Source: ZC4RG17 sp036259475
Lineage (GTDB): Bacteria; Actinomycetota; Acidimicrobiia; Spongiisociales; ZC4RG35
Direction of reading: 5' to 3'
Assembly: GCA_036259475.1 (NCBI GenBank)
Contig: DATABS010000067.1
Coordinates: 1-47,985, forward strand
DNA length: 47,985 nucleotides
The notes beneath the pieces were generated by a model. That model searched no databases, was not told where the DNA came from, and worked only from the letters and a program-made list of their open reading frames with translations. The position numbers and the translations under genes are program-made. Below, piece by piece: positions 30,404 through 38,399 of this stretch. Positions within the stretch are counted from its first letter, which is position 1; every line of letters begins with the position of its first letter.

Positions 30404-31813
30404 ATGCTCCGCCTGTACAGCACATTGCAGCGCGCCCTGGTCGATTTCGAACCCCGCGAAGAGGGCAAGGTCGGCTTCTACGTGTGTGGTCCGACGGTGC
30501 AGAGCACTCCTCACGTCGGACATGGGCGCTCGGCGGTCGCCTTCGACGTGATCCGACGCTATCTGGAGTGGTGCGGCTACGACGTCACCTTCGTCCGCAA
30601 CGTCACGGACATCGACGACAAGGTCATAGAGAAGGCGGCCGAAGCCGGTGAGGAGGTCGCTCCCTACGCCCGCAAGATCGAAGAGCAGTTCTACGACGCC
30701 TACCGCAAGCTGGGTGTCCTTCCAGCCGATGTCGAGCCCCGCGCCACCGAAAACATCTCACAGATGCAAGAGATCATCGCCACGCTTATCGACAAGGGCG
30801 CCGCCTACCAGGCCGGAGAGGACGTCTACTTCGCGGTGAGGACGGATGAAGACTACGGGAAACTGTCGAGGCGTGATCCGGACGAGATGCGCACCGGAAC
30901 CCGCATCGAGCCGAATGAGTCCAAGCACGACCCCCTCGACTTCGCCTTGTGGAAAGGCGCCAAGCCGGGGGAGCCCTCATGGGATTCCCCCTGGGGTCCG
31001 GGGCGGCCGGGCTGGCACATCGAGTGCTCGGCCATGGCCCGGCGCTATCTGGGTGAGGACTTCGATCTCCACGCCGGCGGCACCGACCTGATCTTCCCGC
31101 ACCACGAGAACGAGATCGCCCAGTCCGAGACGGCCACCGGGGCGCGGTTCGCCCGCTACTGGCTCCACAACGGCATGGTGAACCTCGACGGCGCCAAGAT
31201 GGCGAAGTCGACCGGCAACGTCGTCGACCTGGCAACGGCCCTCGACACTTATGGCGGCCTACCACTCCGCCTTCTCTTCCTGCGCGCCCACTACCGGGCG
31301 CCGATCGAGTACTCGCCCGACCTGGTCGAAGAGGCCGCCGAGACCCACCGCCGCATCCTCCGCCTGCTCGAGCGGGTAGAGGAGCCTCGGAATGATCCGG
31401 ACGAATCGACGCTCGAACGCTTCCGTCAGGCGATGGACGACGACTTCGGAACCCCCCAAGCGTTGGCCGTCCTCTTCGACGCCGTCCGGGAAGCAAACCG
31501 CCTTCTCGACGATGACGAAGATGCTTCCGCGGTGGTCGCCGCCGTCCACGTGATCCTCGACGTGCTGGGTCTCGACGGCGAGAGCACCGTCAGCTCGGGC
31601 CTCGACGAATCCGCCATCAAGAATGTGGCCGGCGATTTCGGCGTGGAGGTCGACGGCGACGTCGAGGACACGCTCGACCGGCTCCTGGCCGTCCGGGCCG
31701 AAGCCCGCGATCGGAAAGACTTCACCCTGGCCGATCGGGTACGTGAGCGCCTGGCCGACGTGGGAGTCGCGGTGGAGGACACGCCCGGTGGGGCGCGCTG
31801 GCTTCGGGGATAG
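30404..31813 (+). CDS. cysS: cysteinyl-tRNA synthetase
   Basis: The ATG at 30404 gives MLRLYSTLQRALVDF, the normal CysRS N-terminus (469 aa). The class I signatures are present: Zn-ligand Cys in FYVCGPTV, HIGH-like TPHVGHGRS, second Zn Cys in WHIECSAM, His in HAGGTDLIFPHHENE, and KMSKS-like GAKMAKSTGN. Full length with DALR and C-terminal domains distinguishes it from the shorter MshC paralogue of mycothiol synthesis. An upstream in-frame start at 30275 would only add unrelated sequence. The rlmB-like gene overlaps its 3' end, as in M. tuberculosis (Rv3580c, Rv3579c). Confidence 0.96.
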   Translation: MLRLYSTLQRALVDFEPREEGKVGFYVCGPTVQSTPHVGHGRSAVAFDVIRRYLEWCGYDVTFVRNVTDIDDKVIEKAAEAGEEVAPYARKIEEQFYDAYRKLGVLPADVEPRATENISQMQEIIATLIDKGAAYQAGEDVYFAVRTDEDYGKLSRRDPDEMRTGTRIEPNESKHDPLDFALWKGAKPGEPSWDSPWGPGRPGWHIECSAMARRYLGEDFDLHAGGTDLIFPHHENEIAQSETATGARFARYWLHNGMVNLDGAKMAKSTGNVVDLATALDTYGGLPLRLLFLRAHYRAPIEYSPDLVEEAAETHRRILRLLERVEEPRNDPDESTLERFRQAMDDDFGTPQALAVLFDAVREANRLLDDDEDASAVVAAVHVILDVLGLDGESTVSSGLDESAIKNVAGDFGVEVDGDVEDTLDRLLAVRAEARDRKDFTLADRVRERLADVGVAVEDTPGGARWLRG

Positions 31814-32522
31814 GGTAGAAGGACTGCACGCGGTGGGCGCCGCCGCCGAAGCGGGGCGGGTTCGTGCCCTCCACGTCGATTCGAGCCGAAGCACACGCCC
31901 CGAGATCAAGGCCATCGTCCGGTTGGTGGAGTCGGCCGGCGGGTCCGTTCAACAGATTCCCGATGTACGGTCGATCGCCCACACGGCCGCTCCCCAAGGT
32001 GTCGTGGCGGATTGCCGCCTCATACCGTTCTCCTCTCTGGAAGAGGTGGCGGCGTGGACGGAACCGGCGGCCGTAATGGTCCTCGACCGGCTGGTGGATC
32101 CCCACAACGTTGGGGCGGTGGTCCGGTCGACGGTGGCGGCCGGAGTGCCGGCCTTCGTACTGTCCGACCGGCGCGCCGCGCCTCTCAGCGGAGCGGCGTT
32201 CAAGGCCGCCGCCGGAGCCTTCGAGCACGCCCGGGTCGCCGTAGTCGGCTCGATCGCCGAAGCCATCTCCCACCTCTCGCGCCTGGGTCTGTGGACCGTC
32301 GGGCTGGATGCGGCCGGCGAGCGCCCGCTGTTCGGGCTGGATCTCCTGTCGGAGCCGGTGGCACTGGTGGTCGGAGGCGAAGGCGGGGGACTGAGCCGCC
32401 TGGTCGCTGACCGCGTCGACGTGCGGGCCCACATCCCCATGCGGGGTCCAACCGAGTCGCTCAACGCCTCCGTCGCCGCCGCTCTCGCCGCCTTCGAACT
32501 TTCCCGATCCCGCTCTTCATGA
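31788..32522 (+). CDS. rlmB: SpoU/TrmH-family RNA 2'-O-methyltransferase (RlmB-like)
   Basis: The GTG at 31788 lies 8 bases after GGAGGA within the end of cysS (26-bp overlap). The 244-residue product has a short N-terminal L30e-like RNA-binding domain (VEGLHAVGAAAEAGRVRALH) and a SPOUT knot with the three family motifs: LDRLVDPHNVGAVVRSTVAAG, seen in parts, VALVVGGEGGGLSRL and IPMRGPTESLNASVAAALA. The family methylates 23S rRNA G2251 or a similar ribose with SAM. Conserved next to cysS in actinobacteria. The gene symbol is by family and context. Confidence 0.92.
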   Translation: MGRAGFGDRVEGLHAVGAAAEAGRVRALHVDSSRSTRPEIKAIVRLVESAGGSVQQIPDVRSIAHTAAPQGVVADCRLIPFSSLEEVAAWTEPAAVMVLDRLVDPHNVGAVVRSTVAAGVPAFVLSDRRAAPLSGAAFKAAAGAFEHARVAVVGSIAEAISHLSRLGLWTVGLDAAGERPLFGLDLLSEPVALVVGGEGGGLSRLVADRVDVRAHIPMRGPTESLNASVAAALAAFELSRSRSS

Positions 32523-32571
32523 GCCGCGCGTGTCGCGGAGCGCAACGATCGGGAGGGGGAAAGCCGAGTCG

Positions 32572-32643
32572 AGCCGGGTGTCGGGATTGAACCGACGACC
32601 TACCGCTTACAAGGCGGTTGCTCTACCACTGAGCTAACCCGGC
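32572..32643 (-). tRNA. tRNA-Thr (anticodon TGT)
   Basis: Reading the minus strand, the 72-base gene folds as a full cloverleaf: acceptor GCCGGGT/ACCCGGC, D-arm GCTC...GAGC, anticodon stem ACCGC/GCGGT with loop CTTGTAA (anticodon TGT), T-arm GTCGG/CCGAC with loop TTCAATC, discriminator T. CCA is not encoded. Its 5' half (32612-32643) is duplicated at 40499-40530, which marks it as the integration site of the adjacent island; the 5' half and upstream DNA here therefore come from the element. Confidence 0.96.
32612..32643. repeat. attachment-site repeat, tRNA-proximal end (attL)
   Basis: 32-bp sequence beginning AGGCGGTTGC and ending TAACCCGGC, lying within the tRNA-Thr gene from the anticodon stem to the 5' end. 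Identical to 40499-40530; flanking bases differ on both sides. Confidence 0.88.
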
Positions 32644-32713
32644 TAGCGGATTGCCTTGCCGTTGTTGCGTTTCCAACTGGTCAGTAACCTCCGCTGTACC
32701 CACACAACGTTAG

Positions 32714-33777
32714 TACAGAGGGCACGTCCGCCACCGGATCGACTCCTGGCGCCGACACCTGAAGGCCGCCAACCTCTCGCCGAAAACGGTCCAGCTCTAC
32801 ACCACCACCGCCGGCAAGCTCGCCGACTGGCTGGAGGACAACGACCACCCGACGATGGTGGGCGGCATCGGCCGCGAGCACATCGAGGGTTACATCACCG
32901 CCCGCCTCGCTGTCGCTTCGGACTCCACAGCCAACGAGGAATACCGCAGCCTGCAACAGTTCTGGCGCTGGCTGTTCGAGGAGGGAGAAATCGGAGCCAA
33001 CCCGTTCGACCGGATGCGCCCACCGCGAATCGAGGAGAAGGAAGTCCGGGTCATAACGGAGGAGGAGATCCGCAAGCTGCTCAAAGCTTGCGACGGCACC
33101 GACTTCGAGGACCGCCGGGACAAGGCGCTCTTCACGATGCTGCTTGACACCGGCGCCGCCTGAATGAGATCGCCAACCTCAAGGTCGATCAGCTCGACTG
33201 GGATATGGGCGTTGCCCTGGTGCTGGGCAAGGGACGTCGTCAGCGGAGCCTTCCGCTGTCGCCCACTGCGATCCGGGAGCTCGACCGTTACATCACCGCG
33301 CGGACGCGGCACAAGCACGCCGACCTTGATTGGCTTTGGATCGGCCGGCGCGGACGGCTGACCGGCTCCGGCATCGCTCAGACCCTCAAACGGCGTTGCG
33401 AGCAAGCCAAGATCGACCAGCTGCACCTGCACCAGTTCCGCCACAGCTTCGCCCACATGTTCCTCGCCGCCGGAGGGAACGAAACCGACCTCATGCGCCT
33501 GGCTGGGTGGCGGTCCCGGGCGATGGTCGGCCGCTACGCCTCATCCACCGCCGACGCCCGGGCACGCGAGGCGCATCGGCAGTTCTCACCGCGAGCAGAT
33601 GCGTTCCCGCCCGTGAGAGCGATCCACCAGCTGCCTGAAAGCGAACAGCCTCCACGGCTGGTATGTACCGAGGGGATCGATATGGGGATCATCGGAGGGT
33701 GCTCGCCGAGGCAACGGCGCCAGGTCGCCGGGGACCGTGGCCGATTGAAGGGGGCTACCGCCCGCGTGCCGGCCTGA
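32714..33777 (+). pseudogene. tyrosine site-specific integrase, frameshifted
   Basis: The N-terminal core-binding domain reads RIDSWRRHLKAANLSPKTVQ in frame from an in-frame TAG at 32711, with no ATG, GTG or TTG before 32855, so the start is missing or altered. The frame ends at TGA 33161 immediately after MLLDTGAA. One base to the next frame it resumes as NEIANLKVDQLDWDMG. One missing C in GCC-GC would restore DTGARLNEI, where the Arg is the first catalytic residue of the R-K-HxxR-H/W-Y set. The second part keeps LHQFRHSFAHMFL (HxxR), LAGWRS and the nucleophile region GRYASS. After SPRADAF the frame continues with unrelated residues. Inactive unless the indel is a sequencing error. Confidence 0.85.
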
Positions 33778-33847
33778 AGCAAGGTCGCCGCGGACTCGTC
33801 ATGTTGTGCCACTCGGTTCTGATAACTGGTCGTTGAGGACTATTACC

Positions 33848-34318
33848 TTACGCCTGCATACCAGCGTCAGGTTGTGCCTCGGCGAGCAGTTTGGTGAGCA
33901 TCGCGCGGAGGGCTTTGTGTCCCTTTGCCCCGAGAATTGCTGTGATGCGTTCCTCGAGACCGACGATGGTCTGTCTCCCCGCTTCGACGGCTGCCCGGCC
34001 TTCGTCGGTTAGCACGATGAGCTTGGCTCGCCGGTCGGTTGTATCGGGCTGGCGGGTGACGTAACCGAGATCCTCGAGCTCATCGATCAGTTCGCCCATG
34101 GCCTGGGGAGTGATATTGGCACGCTGGGCCAACTCGGTGAGGCGTGATCCGTTCGGATCGATCTGGGCGAACACCGCCGAGTGTTTGGGTTTCTGCGGAA
34201 AGCCTGCTCCCACCACGCCGTCGACTATCTGAAAGCCGAGCAGGCTGTAGGCCTGGCCCAGCATCGAGATGGTGTTCAGGTTTGCCGGCTCGGAGCTCTC
34301 TTGAGTTGTTGACACCAT
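33848..34318 (-). CDS. MarR-family transcriptional regulator
   Basis: The 156-residue product has the MarR winged-helix layout: dimerisation helices at the ends, recognition-helix region LTELAQRANITPQAMGELIDEL, in two parts, and the wing GYVTRQPDTTDRRAKLIVLTDEG. MarR repressors respond to phenolic or oxidising ligands and usually control a divergent gene. Here the divergent neighbour is an F420-type oxidoreductase with two coupled membrane proteins, and a palindrome lies between them. The ATG at 34318 is the first in frame; AGAGCTC-like context does not provide a strong ribosome-binding site. Confidence 0.92.
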   Translation of the reverse strand: MVSTTQESSEPANLNTISMLGQAYSLLGFQIVDGVVGAGFPQKPKHSAVFAQIDPNGSRLTELAQRANITPQAMGELIDELEDLGYVTRQPDTTDRRAKLIVLTDEGRAAVEAGRQTIVGLEERITAILGAKGHKALRAMLTKLLAEAQPDAGMQA

Positions 34319-34322
34319 CGCA

Positions 34323-34346
34323 TTCTAGCTAGTAAGGTAGCTTGAA
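34323..34346. promoter_or_regulatory. palindromic MarR operator candidate
   Basis: A 24-bp interrupted palindrome, TTCnAGCTA-n6-TAGCTnGAA, centred in the 70-base gap between the marR-type gene and the divergent oxidoreductase gene. Size and symmetry fit a MarR dimer site. Confidence 0.6.
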
Positions 34347-34388
34347 AGACAGGCATCATTAGTATATGCGAAAGCGAGAGAAGCAACG

Positions 34389-34862
34389 ATGAGCTCGGTG
34401 ACACACAGGATGTTGGCAGCGGGCAACAACGCCGCTGCTTGGGTCTATCGACGAACGAGGGGACGCATCGGCGGCAGTGCCAAAGGCGTGCCCGTCCTGT
34501 TGTTGACCGTGGCTGGACGAAAGACGCAGATACCGCGCACCGTACCGGTCGCCTACTTCAAGCATGGCGACGGCTACCTAGTAGCGGCGTCGGCCGGCGG
34601 TGCAAAGGCTGAACCTCAGTGGATCCGCAACATCGGTGCGGCGGGGACGGCACACATCACTGTCTCTGAGGATCAGTACGACGTTGACGCCCGGGTCCCT
34701 CACAGTGCCGAGCGCGACAAACTGTGGCAGGAGGTGGTGTTGGCCCAGGCGCCCTTCTTCGCCAAATACGAGGAGAAGTCGGGCCGCACAATACCGATCG
34801 CTCTACTGGTCCCGAACGATCCCCCAGATCATCGCACGCAAGGAACCGACGACCTGATCTGA
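34389..34862 (+). CDS. nitroreductase/deazaflavin (F420)-dependent oxidoreductase, DUF385 family
   Basis: The 157-residue protein has the split beta-barrel signature of F420H2-dependent reductases related to mycobacterial Ddn: VPVLLLTVAGRKTQIPRTVPVAYF, seen as LLLTVAGRKTQIPRT, then GDGYLVAASAGGAKAEPQWIRNI and the C-terminal ALLVP. It probably reduces quinones or nitroaromatics with F420H2 (or flavin), and is first in a three-gene unit divergent from marR; the next ATG overlaps its stop (TGATG). A second family member lies at 37863-38339 on the same island. Confidence 0.88.
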   Translation: MSSVTHRMLAAGNNAAAWVYRRTRGRIGGSAKGVPVLLLTVAGRKTQIPRTVPVAYFKHGDGYLVAASAGGAKAEPQWIRNIGAAGTAHITVSEDQYDVDARVPHSAERDKLWQEVVLAQAPFFAKYEEKSGRTIPIALLVPNDPPDHRTQGTDDLI

Positions 34863-35275
34863 TGGTCGACACCCCAAGACGAGCTGCGATAGCTACGCGA
34901 GCCGCAGCCGTCATCTTGCTGATATCGGGAGCGGGGGTAGGTCTCACCACACCTTTTGTCCTCTGGTCATTGGCGCGGCGGGGGGAGCTTCCCATGACTC
35001 GGTTCGGGTTCCGGCTCCTGGCCGGTCCTTTCGAGGGTCTGGGGAAAGACGCCTTTATCAGCATGGCCGTAGTGTTGGCCGCTGTCTCAACACTCGACGT
35101 CGTCGCCGGTCTCTGGCTGTGGCACCGTCGGCGGCGAGGTGCCCGTCTCGGGCTCGTCACCAGCCCACTGGCGTTCGTTCTCGGGGTGGGGTTCGCGGTG
35201 CCTTTCTTGCTCGTGACCGTACCGTTTCGGGTGGCTCTCATCCTCTGCGGCCGTCGACGTTTGGAACGGCCTTGA
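34862..35275 (+). CDS. small membrane protein, three predicted helices
   Basis: The ATG at 34862 shares a base with the previous stop. The 137-residue product has a basic N-terminus and three hydrophobic helices (AAAVILLISGAGVGLTTPFV, ISMAVVLAAVSTLDVVAGLW, LGVGFAVPFLLVTVPF) joined by Arg-rich loops, and ends with a basic tail. I do not recognise a family. Its stop overlaps the TTG start of the next membrane gene, so the two probably form one complex. An uncoupled longer frame upstream lacks any matching sequence. Confidence 0.78.
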   Translation: MVDTPRRAAIATRAAAVILLISGAGVGLTTPFVLWSLARRGELPMTRFGFRLLAGPFEGLGKDAFISMAVVLAAVSTLDVVAGLWLWHRRRRGARLGLVTSPLAFVLGVGFAVPFLLVTVPFRVALILCGRRRLERP

Positions 35276-35919
35276 CACGGCTCGCCACCGCGGATGCCCG
35301 GTTGGCCGGGATCATTCTCCTCTTCCTGGTCCTCCTGCTCCTAGCGGAAGGGATCTTCTCTGCCCGGGGCGGGTACAACGGCGCCTTCTGGGCGGCGGAA
35401 CGCGACCGCAAGATCGAGCACATCGCCGAGAACACACGCCAATGGACGTGGATCGGCATCGCATGGGTTCTCTATTTGGCCGCGATGACAACCGGCCTGA
35501 GCGCCTTCAGTGTTCTCCTCGCCCAGGCGGGGGAGCCCGTTCTCGCCGCGGTTGCCCTCGGCCTTTTCTTGCTCGGCGCCTTCAGTTGCCTCGTCTTCAT
35601 CATCCTCCAGTTTGGTCCGTCGGGCCTGGCCGCTCGGGTTCAGGGCGAGACCGGCGTAACGCCTGGATGGCTCGAACCGTTGTGGATTGCGGTGAGCTGG
35701 GCGGAGGTGTCGTACATCATGCTTACCAGTCTGGCGTACGTGGTTTGGGGGGTGGGCGCGGTGATCAGCGGCGTGCCGACGATATGGGCCGGATGGACGA
35801 GCATGGTGGTAGGCGGAGTGTCGGTGATCGGGCTGATCATCGCCCGCTCTCGGTTCGAGTTCCCTCAACTGGCCCTAGTCGTTCCGATTGTGTTGGGCGT
35901 CGCCCTTTTAATCAACTGA
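35272..35919 (+). CDS. membrane protein with about five helices
   Basis: The TTG at 35272 overlaps the preceding TGA (TTGA), giving a 215-residue product that starts LTRLATADARLAG and has five or six hydrophobic segments; no conserved catalytic motif is visible. It is the last gene of the MarR-controlled unit. It may be a permease-like partner of the preceding three-helix protein; this is inference. A frame-open extension to 35119 overlaps the neighbour and looks like shadow coding. Confidence 0.7.
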   Translation: MTRLATADARLAGIILLFLVLLLLAEGIFSARGGYNGAFWAAERDRKIEHIAENTRQWTWIGIAWVLYLAAMTTGLSAFSVLLAQAGEPVLAAVALGLFLLGAFSCLVFIILQFGPSGLAARVQGETGVTPGWLEPLWIAVSWAEVSYIMLTSLAYVVWGVGAVISGVPTIWAGWTSMVVGGVSVIGLIIARSRFEFPQLALVVPIVLGVALLIN

Positions 35920-35945
35920 CCCGATTCCTCCCGTCTGCACCTACG

Positions 35946-36037
35946 GGCCGAGTTTCGGCTTCAGGCCCAATCGCCCGAACAAGCTAGATAGCACAACCCC
36001 GAGTCCTGACGGAAGGGGTGGTACGTGGAGTCCTCCC
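35946..36037 (+). repeat. island repeat module, copy A
   Basis: Begins GGCCGAGTTTCGGCTTCA, which differs by one base from 39286-39303, and ends GTGGAGTCCTCCC, resembling 37795-37807. It lacks the downstream arm of the hairpin seen in copies B and C. It occupies part of the 374-base gene-free stretch 35920-36293. Confidence 0.5.
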
Positions 36038-36134
36038 GCCACTGATCAGGCCGATGAGCTAATCCCGTTTCATCAGAGCCGCGTGGATGCTATCGCCCGG
36101 GGTTTAAGTGGCTCAAAAAATGGATAAGATCGGA

Positions 36135-36175
36135 GCGCAACGCCGAATCCCTTTGGGGGGAGTTCGGCGTTGCGC
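36135..36175 (-). terminator. large hairpin, possible terminator
   Basis: A perfect 13-bp stem (GCGCAACGCCGAA at 36135-36147 and TTCGGCGTTGCGC at 36163-36175) with a 15-base loop. On the minus strand a run of six T follows 14 bases later, so it may end minus-strand transcription from the surface-protein gene; it would also stop plus-strand read-through only weakly. Confidence 0.45.
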
Positions 36176-36196
36176 GTTGGAGCCTCCCGGGCCCAG

Positions 36197-36257
36197 AACG
36201 CGAAGATCGGGCTACCCTGAGTAGGTAACCGAGCTCCGCGGTCGTCCTGGGCGATCC
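36197..36257 (-). repeat. repeated 3'-flank hairpin element, copy 1
   Basis: About 60 bases align with 39585-39646: AACGCGAA, CTGAGTAGGT, ACCG, CGCGGTCGTCCT and GATCCT are shared. Both lie just downstream of minus-strand genes for secreted proteins. Copy 1 folds imperfectly. Confidence 0.5.
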
Positions 36258-36293
36258 TCAGCGATATATCGGACAGGTCTGGCTTACCGGTGG

Positions 36294-37469
36294 TTAGGAC
36301 TCGCAGCCGACACCGTCGCTGTCCCTATCGAAGTCGTGAGGATCGGGGGGCAGCACCGTGAAGCGTCTGTATGGGATGTCGTCACAGTCGAGATCCGGAG
36401 GTGGCGGCGGGATGCAGACCGTTGGATATGACGGATCACAGCTCGGCGGGTTCGTCGGAGCCACAGTCGACGTGGTTGTGCTGGGTGGAGCCGTCGTGGT
36501 TGTTGGACGAGGCGGCGGCACGTTCTCTTCGAGGTTTAGCGCCCGAGCGAGGAACGATGCCATCTGATCGCGGCTGACGGGATCGTCCGGGCAGAACCGG
36601 TCGTTAGCCGGCGGATTGCATCCGAGGGTTATCCGAGCCAGTGCCAAGGCCTCGATGTCCTGTTCGAACACATGACCGGAAGTGTCGACGAAGCTCACCG
36701 CCAATAAACCGAGCGATGCTGAACCGCCCGCAACGGTGGTGGTCCCCTCCGTCGTCGTAGTCGTGTCCTCGGTCGTTGTCGTGTCCTCGACCGTTGTCGA
36801 TGTCGTAGAACTCGTCGACGATGTTGATGTCGTTGAGCTGGTGGTCGACGTCGACGTGGTGGAGCTCGTGGAGGTTGTCGTCGAACTGGTGCTAGTGGAG
36901 GTTGAAGTGGTTGAACTCGTCGACGTGGTCGAACTGCTGGTGGTGGTTGGTGCCGTTGTCGTGGTTGACGAAGTCGAAGTAGTCGACGACGTACTAGTCG
37001 GAGCCGTCGTCGTGGTGGTTGAAGTGGTGGTTGAAGTGGTTGGCGGAGGTGTCGCCGACAGGCCTAGGGCTCGAACGAGGAAGGCCGCCATTTGCCCGCG
37101 TGTCACAGGTTCGTCGGGGCAGAACCGATCATTGTCGGGCGGGTTACATCCCCGCGTCACCCCTGTGGCACCCAGCCATTCGATGTCCGCTTCGAACACT
37201 GACGCGTTGTCGTCACCGAACTCAACGGCCAGTTGGGGCGTGAGGACGTCATCGAGAGCCCGGTGAAGGAAGGCTGCCATTTGGCCACGGGTAACGGCGT
37301 CTGTTGGGCAGTAGAGACTGTTGTCGGGTGGATTGCATCCCCGAGTGATACCTGCGCCGGCGATGGCTTCGATGTTGCCCTCGTGCACGTTGCCGTCGTC
37401 GTCTAGAAAGGTCCCTCCAGGCGGGAGCTGTGGCGCCCCCAGCGCGAGGCCGCTCGTCAGCAGGGCCAC
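36294..37469 (-). CDS. surface protein with SLH-like repeats, Thr/Ser linker and Excalibur domain
   Basis: From the GTG at 37469 the product is 391 residues: two SLH-like repeats (each GITRGCNPPDN or GVTRGCNPPDN with CPxDxVTRGQMAAFLxRAL), an about 90-residue Thr/Ser repeat linker, a third repeat (ARITLGCNPPANDRFCPDD), a Pro/Thr linker and a C-terminal Excalibur calcium-binding motif (DLDCDDIPYRRF, DRDSDGVGCES). The signal peptide continues upstream in this frame (RWYRLTAALSIVALLTSG) but has no start codon before an in-frame TGA; a GTG with ribosome-binding site at 37515 is in another frame. A one-base insertion near 37506 would explain this. The repeats match those of the protein at 90-1529. 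Confidence 0.8.
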   Translation of the reverse strand: MALLTSGLALGAPQLPPGGTFLDDDGNVHEGNIEAIAGAGITRGCNPPDNSLYCPTDAVTRGQMAAFLHRALDDVLTPQLAVEFGDDNASVFEADIEWLGATGVTRGCNPPDNDRFCPDEPVTRGQMAAFLVRALGLSATPPPTTSTTTSTTTTTAPTSTSSTTSTSSTTTTAPTTTSSSTTSTSSTTSTSTSTSSTTTSTSSTTSTSTTSSTTSTSSTSSTTSTTVEDTTTTEDTTTTTEGTTTVAGGSASLGLLAVSFVDTSGHVFEQDIEALALARITLGCNPPANDRFCPDDPVSRDQMASFLARALNLEENVPPPRPTTTTAPPSTTTSTVAPTNPPSCDPSYPTVCIPPPPPDLDCDDIPYRRFTVLPPDPHDFDRDSDGVGCES

Positions 37470-37644
37470 AATGGATAAGGCGGCGGTCAGTCGGTACCAG
37501 CGCTTGATAACTCACCTGTCTTTCCTGCCTTCGACCCTATCAAAGACGGTCGGCGGTTGCTGGGTCAGAACGATTTGGCGAATGCCGCCTCGATGAACCG
37601 GCAGCATTTCGGACGTGAGTAGATGTCCGTCTAAACGAGCAAGA

Positions 37645-37678
37645 GCCCGCGGTCTGTGTCACCGTCCAGGCCGCGGGC
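37645..37678. terminator. hairpin GCCCGCGG/CCGCGGGC, possible terminator
   Basis: Perfect 8-bp GC stem with an 18-base loop in the 347-base gap 37516-37862 between two minus-strand genes. It is followed by T-containing sequence on the minus strand (TCTTGCTCGTTT), so it probably ends transcription from 37863-38339. Confidence 0.45.
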
Positions 37679-37760
37679 CCTTGTCGCTCCCCCTCACCTT
37701 TTCCGGGGGTCATGTGCGTTATCGACGAAGGTTTGGATTCGCTGAAGAGGGTAAGGGCGG

Positions 37761-37840
37761 AGGGCAGTCCCGAAGCCTGGCGTCGGGGTTGTACCGTGGA
37801 GCCTCCCAACCTCCTTCTTTCGTTTGGGAGGCTCCCGCGC
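37761..37840 (+). repeat. island repeat module, copy B, with 12-bp hairpin
   Basis: GGGCAGTCCCGAAGCCTGG and GGGTTGTACCGTGGAG align with copy C (39333-39380). It ends in a perfect 12-bp hairpin: GGAGCCTCCCAA (37798-37809) and TTGGGAGGCTCC (37824-37835). Confidence 0.6.
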
Positions 37841-37862
37841 TTAGGCAACTACCTGTGGGGGC

Positions 37863-38339
37863 TTACTCGTTCGTCGTCTCGGCTTCCGGTACGAGGATGA
37901 CAACAGCACTCTGCCTGGAACGAAGGGCAGCGTAGGCGTCCAACTTGGGGGTTAGCTGGCGTAGGCGGCCCCACAGTCGGGAACGCTCGTCGCCCTCGGC
38001 GGCATACGCCCTGACCGTTCGCCTCGCGCCGGCAAGTTCGACGGTGGCGACGGGGTCAGCTTGAAGGTTGAGCCACCACGCCGGCTCAGGGTCTGCCCAA
38101 CCGTTCATGGCCACGGTGACGAGGTTGGAGCCATCCTCAATATATCCGACCAGCACACTTCGCTCTCGGCCGCTGCGACGGCCAACCGTCGTCAGACGCA
38201 TCATGCCAGCTCTGTTCGTCCTGGCCGGCCACAGGCCCACCCTGCCTCGGCTCATCCGGTACAAGCTCCGGTGAGTGGACCACGCCAGAGACACGAACCA
38301 TCGAGGCGGAACATGTGCCTGGCCTTTTTCGCGCACCAC
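37863..38339 (-). CDS. nitroreductase/deazaflavin (F420)-dependent oxidoreductase, second copy
   Basis: The 158-residue product is of the DUF385/Ddn-like split-barrel family: MRLTTVGRRSGRERSVLVGY, NLVTVAMNGWADPEPAWWLN and VRAYAAEGDERSRLWGRL. It has an aromatic-rich N-terminal helix region as in membrane-associated members. Only modest similarity to the protein at 34389-34862, so it is not a recent tandem copy. It is monocistronic on the minus strand, between hairpins at its 3' end and the decayed surface-protein fragment at its 5' side. Reduction of quinones or xenobiotics with F420H2 is the likely chemistry. Confidence 0.85.
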   Translation of the reverse strand: MVREKGQAHVPPRWFVSLAWSTHRSLYRMSRGRVGLWPARTNRAGMMRLTTVGRRSGRERSVLVGYIEDGSNLVTVAMNGWADPEPAWWLNLQADPVATVELAGARRTVRAYAAEGDERSRLWGRLRQLTPKLDAYAALRSRQSAVVILVPEAETTNE

Positions 38340-38399
38340 CGGAGGCTAATGGCATCACCCCGACGCGGGGCGCGACAACACTCCCAGCTCAAGGGCGTC

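Noticed and set aside
36740..37040. Highly repetitive DNA resembling a CRISPR array
   Set aside because: The repeats are degenerate Thr/Ser codons of a coding linker with no constant-length spacers and no cas genes.
36682..37266. A plus-strand frame rich in Val, Asp and Glu repeats
   Set aside because: It is the antisense of the Thr/Ser repeat linker of the surface protein and has no independent support.
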